From a bacterium (GTDB taxonomy: Bacteria; Cyanobacteriota; Vampirovibrionia; Gastranaerophilales; Gastranaerophilaceae): a stretch of DNA of 8,297 nucleotides. A program made the translations under genes and the position numbers. A model generated the notes under the pieces. The model saw nothing but the letters and a program-made list of their open reading frames with translations. It was not told the DNA's origin and made no database searches. The number at the start of each line of letters is the position of its first letter. Positions within the stretch are counted from its first letter, which is position 1. The stretch is taken from positions 1 to 8,297 of the forward strand of contig JAFUUT010000185.1 in NCBI GenBank assembly GCA_017477685.1. The letters are read 5' to 3'. Positions 1 to 5,875 of this stretch are shown here, in pieces.

Positions 1-1
1 C

Positions 2-1183
2 AATGTTTTGGGTAGCTTGTTTGACGCCGAAGAAATCAAAAAGAAATTAGGTTTGGGTCAAAAACCATCAACAACAACACATGTTGACGTTGTTGGAGAT
101 GCATACAGAATGCGCGAAGCTGATCTAGCTGAAAAAAGGTTAAGAGAAATGAACGCAGCATTTGAAGCTCGTGAAGCTGCAGCTGCTACTGCAAATGGTG
201 CGGAGCAAACTGCAAAAGAAATTGCACAATATGAAAAGAAAGTTGCAAAGGATCAACCTAAAGGACGTTTATTATTAAATGAAACTCCTCAAGGCGGATT
301 TACTCCGAAACCGAAAGCTCCATCAGGTGCCAATGTACCTGCAGTAACTCCACAAGGCGGAGGTAGTCTTCCTGCAATAACAGGTGGTGGAGGTTCAGTT
401 CCTCCTGTAAATCCACAAGGCGGAGGTAGTCTTCCTGCTGTTATAGAAGAAGGCGGGCGCACACTTCCAAAACCAACACCGGTACCAAAACCACCGGTAG
501 AGGATGTACCTTTTGAAGAAATCAAAAAACCTGGTTTCTGGGGCAAAGTTGGCGATTTCTTCAAAGGTGTCGGTCAGAAAATTAAAAATCTCCCTTGGGG
601 CAAAATTGCAAAAGGTGCCGCAATTGCCGCAGTAGTTATCGGTGCAGGAGTATTTTTATACAATCTATTCAAAAAAGATGATAAAAAACAAGATGCAAAT
701 CTAAATGATCAAGTTACAAATGAACCACAAGCTCCGGCAGCGCCAGCAGAGCCTGAAAAACCGGCAGAAACGGAAGAACCTGCAGCTCCGGCTGACCCTG
801 AAGATCCGGCAGCACCTGCTGCTCCTGTAGCTCCGGCAGATCCTGAAGAACCGGCTGAACCGGAAGAACCAACAGCTCCTGCAGCTCCAACTGAACCGGA
901 AGAACCTGCAGCTCCTGCAGCACCGGCTGAACCTGAAGAACCAGCTCAACCGGCTGAAGATGAAAATGTATACACAGTAGTCAAAGGTGATAATGTTTGG
1001 AATATCGCAAAAGCACATTTAATCAAACTTCACGAAGGAGAAGACGGATACAAACCAACTAATGCGGAAATCAGAAAACATACGGACGAATTATTAGAAT
1101 ACAACAACTTACATTATGAACCGGATAATTATGTAGTAATCATCAGACCGGGTGACAAAATCAAATTAACACCAGACGCATAG
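2..1183 (+). CDS. LysM-domain protein with a single membrane anchor and Gly-rich and Pro/Glu-rich repeats (5' partial)
   Basis: The frame is open to the left edge (codons for N and V precede the TTG at 8), so the gene very probably begins outside the window. Residue numbers here count from position 8. Order of parts: a charged, Ala/Glu-rich, helical segment (about 30-85); a Gly/Pro-rich stretch with two 21-residue repeats (110-151); an amphipathic stretch with KPGFWGKVGDFF; one hydrophobic helix (about 202-220) followed by KKDDKK; a Pro/Ala/Glu spacer (239-317); and a C-terminal LysM domain (321-387, YTVVKGDNVWNIAKAH ... IIRPGDKIKL). The LysM carries about 20 extra residues (341-360) compared with the usual 44 or so. 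LysM domains bind peptidoglycan or chitin-like glycans. A cytoplasmic N-terminus with the repeat spacer carrying LysM to the cell wall is inferred from this layout. The exact role is unknown. A rho-independent-like hairpin follows the stop. Confidence 0.85.
   Translation, partial: NVLGSLFDAEEIKKKLGLGQKPSTTTHVDVVGDAYRMREADLAEKRLREMNAAFEAREAAAATANGAEQTAKEIAQYEKKVAKDQPKGRLLLNETPQGGFTPKPKAPSGANVPAVTPQGGGSLPAITGGGGSVPPVNPQGGGSLPAVIEEGGRTLPKPTPVPKPPVEDVPFEEIKKPGFWGKVGDFFKGVGQKIKNLPWGKIAKGAAIAAVVIGAGVFLYNLFKKDDKKQDANLNDQVTNEPQAPAAPAEPEKPAETEEPAAPADPEDPAAPAAPVAPADPEEPAEPEEPTAPAAPTEPEEPAAPAAPAEPEEPAQPAEDENVYTVVKGDNVWNIAKAHLIKLHEGEDGYKPTNAEIRKHTDELLEYNNLHYEPDNYVVIIRPGDKIKLTPDA
335..460 (+). repeat. Two tandem 21-codon Gly/Pro repeats inside the LysM-protein gene
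   Basis: Two 63-bp units encode V-P-x-V-x-PQGGGSLPA plus a Gly-rich or acidic tail. A 27-bp stretch is identical between them (349-375 and 412-438), exactly 63 bp apart, which points to a fairly recent tandem duplication or to slippage. It is probably a flexible linker. Confidence 0.8.
722..958 (+). repeat. Degenerate Pro/Ala/Glu-rich coding repeat (EPEEPA / APAAPA type)
   Basis: About 79 residues are built almost entirely of P, A, E, D and T in irregular units such as AEPEEPA and PAAPAEPEEP, just outside the membrane helix. Such acidic Pro-rich tracts are typical wall-spanning spacers in other families. The DNA units are diverged enough that they are not perfect tandem copies. The strong composition bias also produces long false open frames on the opposite strand. 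Confidence 0.8.
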
Positions 1184-1204
1184 TGAAGTCCGAATTATAT
1201 AAAC

Positions 1205-1238
1205 AAAGAGCCTGATCAAGAAATTGAACAGGCTCTTT
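1205..1238 (+). terminator. Hairpin terminator after the LysM gene
   Basis: A perfect 10-bp stem (AAAGAGCCTG with CAGGCTCTTT) continues after an A-A mismatch into 4 more pairs (TCAA/TTGA) closed by a GAAA tetraloop. It lies 22 nt behind the stop at 1183. The 3' arm ends in only TTT, with no long U tract, so termination efficiency is uncertain although the structure is strong. Confidence 0.75.
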
Positions 1239-1278
1239 CATATTGCAAGGTTTATAATTTTTTTGTATAAATAAGGTT

Positions 1279-2145
1279 ATGAACGGTTCAGCTTTAGCAA
1301 TATTAATATTATTTCTTTTGCTGAGGATTTTTTCCAATCCCTGTGCAAATATTATTCAGAAAAAATTATCCCAAAACAACTCTGCGCTTTTGATAAATCT
1401 GTATTCATATTTGTTTTTGAGTATTTTTTGTTTATTGCCCGCTTTGGGTTTTAATTGGGGACAGTATGAGTTTAGTTATTGGTTTTATGTTGCATTGTCA
1501 GGTCTATTATGCACTTTAAGTTCAATATGTCTTATTAAAGCGCTGGAATATGGCGAAATGTCTATTCTGGGGCCTATAAATTCTTATAAATGCATTATCG
1601 GTTTGATTTTTGGGATAATATTTTTAAAAGAAATTCCTGATATTTTGGGTTTGTTGGGGATGATAACCATTATCTTCGGAAGCTGGTTTGTATTTGATAC
1701 CACAAAAGAGGGGTTTAGTTTAGCTTTATTTAAAAGAAAAGATATTGTTCTCCGGTTCTTGGCATTGTTCTTTTCAGGAACTGAGGCTGTTGTTTTGAAA
1801 AAAATTATAATTCTGTCTTCTCCGATGGAGTCTTTTATTTTGTGGTGTTTTTCGGGTTGTATAACAACATTTATTATAATGCTGTTATTAGGACGTAAAT
1901 TGTCTGTTTTGTCAGGCAAAGTCTTGAAAGGCTGTCTTGGAGTGGCAATTTGTCTTGGGGTAATGCAGTTGTCCACAAATTATGTTTTTCAAAAGATGAA
2001 TGTCGGTTTTGCGCTGGCTTTGTTCCAGCTTTCAAGTATCGTAGCAATTGTTATGGGGTATAAAATGTTTGGAGAAAAACAATTGACAAAAAAAATCTTA
2101 GGAACGGTTATTATGATTACAGGGAGTTGTTTGATTTTGTTATAA
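1279..2145 (+). CDS. EamA/DMT-family membrane transporter
   Basis: 288 residues, almost entirely hydrophobic, with about ten predicted membrane helices in two five-helix halves, the layout of the drug/metabolite transporter (EamA) superfamily. The end of each half shows the family pattern: GEMSILGPINSYKCIIGLIFG followed by FLKEIPDILGLLGMITIIFG near residues 92-134, and NVGFALALFQLSSIVAIVMG followed by MFGEKQLTKKILGTVIMITG near 239-282. The length is normal for the family. The substrate cannot be read from sequence; DMT members export or import amino acids, sugars, nucleotides and other small molecules. The ATG at 1279 has only a weak, very close AAGG (1273-1276) upstream, and a TATAAT at 1253-1258 without a recognisable -35. 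The gene is convergent with the HicB-like gene, with only one base between the two stops and no terminator seen there. Confidence 0.88.
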   Translation: MNGSALAILILFLLLRIFSNPCANIIQKKLSQNNSALLINLYSYLFLSIFCLLPALGFNWGQYEFSYWFYVALSGLLCTLSSICLIKALEYGEMSILGPINSYKCIIGLIFGIIFLKEIPDILGLLGMITIIFGSWFVFDTTKEGFSLALFKRKDIVLRFLALFFSGTEAVVLKKIIILSSPMESFILWCFSGCITTFIIMLLLGRKLSVLSGKVLKGCLGVAICLGVMQLSTNYVFQKMNVGFALALFQLSSIVAIVMGYKMFGEKQLTKKILGTVIMITGSCLILL

Positions 2146-2146
2146 T

Positions 2147-2413
2147 CTAAGGGCAAAGATTTTCCCAATCAGGTTCGTTTTCTGTTTCTCCGGGTTCTGT
2201 AATGTGTTCATTATTTTCGAGCATAACCATTAGCGATAATTTTAACTGCCTTTTGTAATTCTCTCGAGCCTTTTCTATTGTTTTGGCGCAAAACGTAAAA
2301 CTCGGAATCTCCTTTATCTCAATATAAAAATAAGGATTCCCTTCGAAGTCCAAATCTTGACCTTCGATTAGTGTCCAATTCAAATTTAAATAGTAATCTA
2401 AATCTTTTTCCAT
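2147..2413 (-). CDS. HicB-like small protein, orphan (no HicA seen)
   Basis: 88 residues that follow the HicB-like antitoxin fold pattern: an N-terminal strand (YYLNLNWTLIEG), a second strand pair around NPYFYIEIKEIPSFTFCAKT matching the 'Y...f.dlPgc...G.T' core, then a helix (IEKARENYKRQLKLSLMVMLENN) and an acidic tail with ITEPGE. Classical HicB proteins neutralise HicA RNases. The central PGC-type signature is degenerate here (IPSF), no DNA-binding C-terminal domain is present, and no HicA-like reading frame lies on either side. It is the last gene of the rbfA operon, 6 nt behind the GerMN gene. It lacks a clear Shine-Dalgarno and so is probably translated by coupling. It may be a solo HicB-fold regulator rather than an antitoxin. 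Confidence 0.7.
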   Translation of the reverse strand: MEKDLDYYLNLNWTLIEGQDLDFEGNPYFYIEIKEIPSFTFCAKTIEKARENYKRQLKLSLMVMLENNEHITEPGETENEPDWENLCP

Positions 2414-2419
2414 GTGAAA

Positions 2420-3034
2420 TTAGTTTTCTAATGAAGAATTGCTCAAAAGTTGAGTTATCATCAAACCCTCTCCGCCGACTACATCTGCCTTTTGCCCGTC
2501 AATATACAAATATACAGGAATTGAAGTGTTTTGTTTTACTGTTTTGATAAGCTGATATAGTCTTTTATACAAACTATCCGCTCCTCCTCCGTTCACGAAA
2601 GAAGAATTGAGATTTATTATAATTTTGTTTGATTGCTCGGTAATATTTATGACCTGAGAATACGGCGGGATCTCTGTGTATACTCCGCGTTCTTTTTCTG
2701 CTTGCTTTGGCCCGTTTATTAAAGAATACACTGCAAAACGAATTTTTGAACCGTCAACTTCCTTATTATATTCTCTTTTTACGGCTTTGTATACTTCTTC
2801 ATTGTGGTCATTTTTACCTATAAAGAATATATTTACAAACTCTTTTACTTTTACTTCTTCGGTTTGTTCCTGCTCAGGTTGTGCAGGTTCTTCTTCAACT
2901 GAGCGTTGAGATACTTCAATATCATTTGGCTTGATTTCAGGTTTTGGCATAAACACGTTGAATGCTATTATGCCTAAAACGACAAGCATACAAAATCCGA
3001 TAATTATTAAAAGTAATTTTTGATTTCTGTTCAT
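2420..3034 (-). CDS. GerMN-domain protein with N-terminal membrane anchor
   Basis: 204 residues. One N-terminal hydrophobic helix (about 7-29) follows a short basic start (MNRNQK). Then comes a Glu/Gln/Pro-rich linker (31-63) and a GerMN-like domain (about 65-190). Family signs are VNIFFIGKND at the first strand, the AVYSLINGPKQAEKERGVYTEIPP helix-and-loop (the usual 'L..GP...e...g..t.iP'), IIINLNSSF for the 'v.vdlS..F' strand, and VYLYIDGQ near the end. GerMN domains occur in spore germination protein GerM, in LpqB and in many cyanobacterial envelope proteins; here sporulation need not be implied. The domain should sit outside the cytoplasmic membrane. The start has AAAGGA (about 3042-3047) at proper distance, overlapping the stop codon of the preceding gene, 11 nt away. 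The molecular role is not established by the sequence. Confidence 0.85.
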   Translation of the reverse strand: MNRNQKLLLIIIGFCMLVVLGIIAFNVFMPKPEIKPNDIEVSQRSVEEEPAQPEQEQTEEVKVKEFVNIFFIGKNDHNEEVYKAVKREYNKEVDGSKIRFAVYSLINGPKQAEKERGVYTEIPPYSQVINITEQSNKIIINLNSSFVNGGGADSLYKRLYQLIKTVKQNTSIPVYLYIDGQKADVVGGEGLMITQLLSNSSLEN

Positions 3035-3045
3035 ATAATATTCCT

Positions 3046-3894
3046 TTAATCTTTAGGTACGACTACTATGCCGTCAGTTACAATAATATTATTTTTTATT
3101 GAGATATTTTTAATATAAATTTTTGCATTTTTATTATCAAAAATATTTATTGAAAAATCAAGCGGATTTAAATAATTCATAATGAAATCTATTTTTTTTA
3201 GGTCAAAATTGAATGAATTTGAAGAAAGTCTGGTATTTTCAAAATCAATTTTGCCGTCTTTTACATTCAAATCGGCAGAGATTTCAATCTTTTTAGGTTC
3301 TCTTACAAACGGTATGGTAACATTTATTGTGTAATAGAATTTGTTACCGCGAATTGATGCTGCGGTGGATGAAACTTTTATGCCCGCAAAACTTAATCTG
3401 TTCAAATCATTAACAATCTTACCGTATTTTTCGGTTTTCATCGTATTGTTTATATCATCTGCGGACATTTCAAGTTCAAACGACATCGGGAAATCTTCTT
3501 TGAATGTCAAATTGCCTTTTTTGTCGTATTGAATATAATTGAAGTCGCATAAAGATTTTAATTCTACGGAAGAAAGATAAATCCCGTCAATATTTATATT
3601 CTTACCGCTCATAGAAAGGGACTTGAATATACCTTTACTAAGATCTTTTGCACTGTATGAATCAATATCCACTTTTAAATTCTTATCGCCTTGTACACTT
3701 TTTAAAATAGCTTTTTTTAGTACACTTTCAGAAATTTGAGTTTTTGCAAAATTCAAACCTGTTATGCTGCTAAAAAATGAACTGAATTTGTTGCTCATAT
3801 CATAAGGCTCAACACAAGTATACTCACATTCCGCGCCAAAACTTACAGGAGCTGTGAATAACATTAATCCCAACAATAAAATTAATTTTTTCAT
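3046..3894 (-). CDS. Exported DUF2993/LmeA-like protein
   Basis: 282 residues with a clear signal peptide (MKK, a Leu-rich core, likely cut near SFGA|E, residue 21). There is no lipobox. The mature part is rich in alternating beta strands. It shows the DUF2993 pattern: an early helix (SESVLKKAILKSV), the 'KGIFKSLSMSGKNINIDGIYLSSVELKSLC' strand-turn-strand that is typical of the family, and a later repeat of the fold ending in KNISIKNNIIVTDGIVVVPKD. DUF2993 proteins, which include mycobacterial LmeA, are thought to bind phospholipids in the envelope; they are common in cyanobacteria and actinobacteria. Two Cys (23 and 27) just behind the cleavage site could form a disulfide. The start ATG overlaps the truB stop by 4 nt (ATGA), with GAGG 4 nt upstream, so translation is likely coupled. 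Confidence 0.8.
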   Translation of the reverse strand: MKKLILLLGLMLFTAPVSFGAECEYTCVEPYDMSNKFSSFFSSITGLNFAKTQISESVLKKAILKSVQGDKNLKVDIDSYSAKDLSKGIFKSLSMSGKNINIDGIYLSSVELKSLCDFNYIQYDKKGNLTFKEDFPMSFELEMSADDINNTMKTEKYGKIVNDLNRLSFAGIKVSSTAASIRGNKFYYTINVTIPFVREPKKIEISADLNVKDGKIDFENTRLSSNSFNFDLKKIDFIMNYLNPLDFSINIFDNKNAKIYIKNISIKNNIIVTDGIVVVPKD

Positions 3895-4781
3895 AATACC
3901 TCGAACACTTTCTTTACGACAATTTTGTCTTCTGTAACCATTCCTATAGCATGTATTTTATCACCACAAACTAAAAATACAATCTCTTTTCTGTCCCTCG
4001 CCCTTTGTAAAGGGAGAGGGGTAGGGTGAGGGTTGTTTATACTCATTCCATGAGAAATTTTTTCCTTTTCAATATCATTTAATTGATATTGCCCGATAGG
4101 AACAACATCTAACGGGTTAATTAAATTCTTTTCAATATCTTGAATTGATTTTATGTCTTCTAAGTTGAGGGATTTTTCAATATTAAACAAACCTGCTTTT
4201 GTCCGTTTTAGGGCAATCAAATGCCCGCCGCAATTTAATTTTTGTCCAATATCGTATGCTATTGAACGGATATATGTTCCTTTTGAACACTCAACAAGAA
4301 TTTGTGCAGTTTGTTTGTCGTTATCAAAAGACACAAGTTCTATTTTTTTTATACAAACTTTTCTTGGTTTAATCTCAACTTCTTTTCCTTCTCTTGCGTA
4401 TTCGTAGAGCTTTTTACCTTTAACTTTTATAGCTGAATATATCGGAGGAAATTGTTCAATTTCCCCTTCAAAATCTTTTAAAATATTTTCGACGTCGTTT
4501 TGTGTAATTTTTTTGTCAAAAGTTTGAGTAATGTCGCCCTCAAGATCATATGTATCTGTATTTGCCCCGAATTGAACAGTGGCAATATATTCTTTGTCGT
4601 CCGGCAAATATTCGATAAGTTTTGTTGCTTTACCGATGCATATGGGCAAAACTCCTGTTGCAAACGGGTCCAGAGTTCCTGTATGCCCGATTTGTTTGAT
4701 ATGGGTTATCCTTCGCAAAACAGCGACAACATCAAATGATGTCATTGAATGAGGTTTGTTTATGTTGATAAACCCAAACAA
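3891..4781 (-). CDS. truB: tRNA pseudouridine(55) synthase TruB, with in-frame palindromic insert
   Basis: 296 residues. TruB isomerises uridine 55 in the T-loop of tRNAs to pseudouridine. Seen: the N-terminal GFININKPHSMTSFDVV motif, the catalytic motif GHTGTLDPFATGVLP with the nucleophile Asp38, the YSAIKVKGKKLYEYAR motif, CSKGTYIRSIAYDIG, GGHLIALKRTKAG, and a C-terminal region ending in IHAIGMV. The start must be the TTG at 4781: an in-frame TAA lies immediately upstream and the next ATG (codon 13) would cut the conserved N-terminus. A GAGGGG lies 11 nt upstream. Residues 250-263 (PHPTPLPL...) are the translation of a GC-rich palindromic repeat inserted in the C-terminal TruB_C/PUA-like region, away from the catalytic core, so the enzyme is probably active. 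It is second in the operon behind rbfA. Confidence 0.96.
   Translation of the reverse strand: MFGFININKPHSMTSFDVVAVLRRITHIKQIGHTGTLDPFATGVLPICIGKATKLIEYLPDDKEYIATVQFGANTDTYDLEGDITQTFDKKITQNDVENILKDFEGEIEQFPPIYSAIKVKGKKLYEYAREGKEVEIKPRKVCIKKIELVSFDNDKQTAQILVECSKGTYIRSIAYDIGQKLNCGGHLIALKRTKAGLFNIEKSLNLEDIKSIQDIEKNLINPLDVVPIGQYQLNDIEKEKISHGMSINNPHPTPLPLQRARDRKEIVFLVCGDKIHAIGMVTEDKIVVKKVFEVL
3995..4032 (-). repeat. GC-rich palindromic dispersed-repeat element inserted in truB
   Basis: 38 bp, 24 of them G or C, inside an AT-rich gene. The part at 3995-4020 is a near-perfect palindrome: CCCTC-g-CCCTTT, a GT loop, AAAGGG-a-GAGGG, with one mismatch. A further GTAGGGTGAGGG (4021-4032) completes it. 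On the - strand it begins CCCTCACCCTACCCCTCTCC, which matches from memory the widespread 'CCCTCACCCTAACCCTCTCCC' intergenic palindromes of many bacteria. In the truB frame it reads as P-H-P-T-P-L-P-L-Q-R-A-R with no stop, so it was tolerated as an added peptide loop. No flanking target duplication could be defined with confidence. Confidence 0.75.
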
Positions 4782-5129
4782 TTACTTAATTTCCCCTCTG
4801 GAAATTTTGTTCAAAATCTCTACAACTTTTGAAGATTCTTCTAAACCGTTGGTATAAACGAATTTTAATTCCGGAGTCAAGCGAAGACGAAGAACTTTAC
4901 CTACATTGTAACGGATTTTCGGGGTAGATTTTTCGATAACTTCTTTTGTTGTTTCTATATCTTCCGGTGAACCTAAGACACTATATATGACTTTTGCAAA
5001 AGAGTTGTCGTGCGAAACTTCTACATCCACAATAGATACAACCCCTTTTAGTCCTCTGATTTCTTTTCTTAAAATCTCAGAGATATCTCGCATCAATTCT
5101 TTTCTAACTCGTTCGTTTCTTAGTGTCAT
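4782..5129 (-). CDS. rbfA: Ribosome-binding factor A
   Basis: 115 residues, normal length for RbfA, a small KH-like-fold protein that binds the 30S subunit near 16S rRNA helix 1 and helps late maturation and cold adaptation. Family pattern is clear: RNERVRKELMRDISEILRKEI at the N-terminus, then VVSIVDVEVSHDNSFAKVIYSVLG, then helix IRYNVGKVLRLRLTPELKFVYTNGLEESSKVVEIL with the RLRLTPEL(K)F signature. The ATG at 5129 has GGAG 9 nt upstream (5139-5142). It is the first gene of a five-gene - strand operon. The infB/nusA genes that often precede rbfA are not upstream here; instead a divergent unrelated gene follows. Its TAA abuts, in the same frame, the TTG start of truB. Confidence 0.97.
   Translation of the reverse strand: MTLRNERVRKELMRDISEILRKEIRGLKGVVSIVDVEVSHDNSFAKVIYSVLGSPEDIETTKEVIEKSTPKIRYNVGKVLRLRLTPELKFVYTNGLEESSKVVEILNKISRGEIK
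4793..4798 (-). promoter_or_regulatory. Ribosome binding site that supports the TTG start of truB
   Basis: GAGGGG on the - strand, within the last codons of rbfA, 11 nt before the TTG at 4781. The spacing is slightly long, but it is the only Shine-Dalgarno-like sequence near the only start that preserves the conserved TruB N-terminus. Confidence 0.6.
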
Positions 5130-5154
5130 AATTTTCTACTCCGTTACTGATAAA

Positions 5155-5183
5155 ATTATATCATAAATAGTGGGAAATATAAA
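5155..5183 (-). promoter_or_regulatory. Extended -10 promoter of the rbfA-truB operon
   Basis: On the - strand a perfect TATAAT (5155-5160) is preceded by TG one base away (TGATATAAT, extended -10), with TTTATA (4 of 6 matches to TTGACA) 17 nt further upstream at 5178-5183. Transcription would start near 5148, giving a leader of about 20 nt that contains the GGAG ribosome binding site. Sigma-70 type is inferred from the consensus only. Confidence 0.65.
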
Positions 5184-5246
5184 ATTTAATAGCTAAATTG
5201 TGTGTAAAATTATGTAAATAATATATATACTCTTTATATTCACGAA

Positions 5247-5275
5247 TTGCACTCAATAGGGTTTAGCGTTAGAAT
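5247..5275 (+). promoter_or_regulatory. Possible promoter of the 5308-5805 gene
   Basis: TTGCAC (5247-5252, keeps the TTG) and TAGAAT (5270-5275, 5 of 6 matches to TATAAT) with a 17-nt spacer. The start of transcription would be near 5282, leaving about 26 nt of leader with AAGGAAGGG (5293-5301). An alternative -10, TATACT at 5226-5231, has a poorer -35. Confidence 0.4.
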
Positions 5276-5307
5276 ATGAGGAACATCAGATTAAGGAAGG
5301 GAAATAT

Positions 5308-5805
5308 ATGAGAATAAATCCGATTTCAAATACCACATTTAACGGAATACTAAGGGTCAAGGTATATGATGATAACCCGATAGAAAACACATACAGATAC
5401 AGATCAATTGATACAGATGATATTGTAGATATAAATGAAAATAAGATAATAACTTCAAATGGTGATGTTTATATTTCATCCAAACCAAATCACTACTTGA
5501 TGACCGCTTATGATATAGCCCGTAAAAAGGAATCCGAAACAGAGCATTGTAGAAACGGGATATTTGAAAAGGTTTATAAACCTGAAATGTCAAGGACTTT
5601 AGCCATGCTCAACTACCTGCTGGAACACAATATTGCAACAGAAGATGTTTTGTTGAGAAAATTCGGGAAAATAGCCGTAGAACATTTGAAGGTTCCTATG
5701 TTTACAAAAACCACGTACATTGGAGAGGAAGGTAAAAAAGGATACAAAGTTGCGGGTGATGGAATAAAAGAATATCTTAGTGATTTATTCGGGGAAGATA
5801 AATAA
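5308..5805 (+). CDS. Unrecognised small protein with N-terminal INPIS...FNG signature (long paralog)
   Basis: 165 residues; I do not recognise a named family. The start is secure: ATG at 5308 with AAGGAAGGG upstream. The N-terminus MRINPIS-NTT-FNG is shared almost exactly with the gene at 7728. Similarity continues through YRYRSIDTDDIVDINENKII-TSNGDVY (about 29-55, against YSVRPLDTNDILEISKSEIM-TSDGHRY) and weakly to residue 94 (NGIFEKVYKPEM against NGDVFEDVSIPKF). The remaining about 70 residues, mostly helical and basic (LAMLNYLLEHNIATEDVLLRKFGKIAVEHL), have no counterpart in the shorter relative. There is no signal peptide, membrane helix or catalytic motif that I can name. The gene stands alone between two divergent or convergent neighbours and ends in a strong terminator, so it is probably a single-gene transcript. 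That such N-termini recur on Gastranaerophilales proteins is recollection, not shown here. Confidence 0.75.
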   Translation: MRINPISNTTFNGILRVKVYDDNPIENTYRYRSIDTDDIVDINENKIITSNGDVYISSKPNHYLMTAYDIARKKESETEHCRNGIFEKVYKPEMSRTLAMLNYLLEHNIATEDVLLRKFGKIAVEHLKVPMFTKTTYIGEEGKKGYKVAGDGIKEYLSDLFGEDK

Positions 5806-5821
5806 AATTTTCTTTAATATT

Positions 5822-5857
5822 AAAAAGGTGCAAGAATAAAAATTCTCGCACCTTTTT
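5822..5857. terminator. Strong bidirectional terminator between convergent genes
   Basis: A perfect 10-bp stem (AAAAAGGTGC with GCACCTTTTT) continues after one A-C mismatch into AGAAT/ATTCT, with an AAAA loop. On the + strand it is followed by TTTTTAGTGATTTTTTTT; on the - strand the 3' arm also ends in TTTTT. It serves the gene ending at 5805 (+) and the gene ending at 5876 (-). Confidence 0.9.
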
Positions 5858-5875
5858 AGTGATTTTTTTTAATTG

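Noticed and set aside
8..10. TTG at 8 as the start of the LysM-protein gene
   Set aside because: The frame stays open to the left edge and no Shine-Dalgarno can be seen, so the gene is treated as 5' partial.
289..1018. Long open frames on the - strand (289-564, 701-1018, 714-923)
   Set aside because: They are composition shadows of the Gly/Pro and Pro/Glu repeats of the + strand LysM gene; their translations are low-complexity with no ribosome binding site.
1584..1976. 130-codon open frame on the - strand inside the transporter gene
   Set aside because: It lies wholly within a clear EamA-type coding region and its translation has no recognisable pattern.
2147..2413. A complete HicAB toxin-antitoxin pair
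   Set aside because: No HicA-like frame exists between or beside the operon genes; only the HicB-like partner is present.
4478..4739. Open frames on both strands within truB (4478-4663 and 4500-4739)
   Set aside because: They lie in other frames over the conserved TruB catalytic region and have no own signals.
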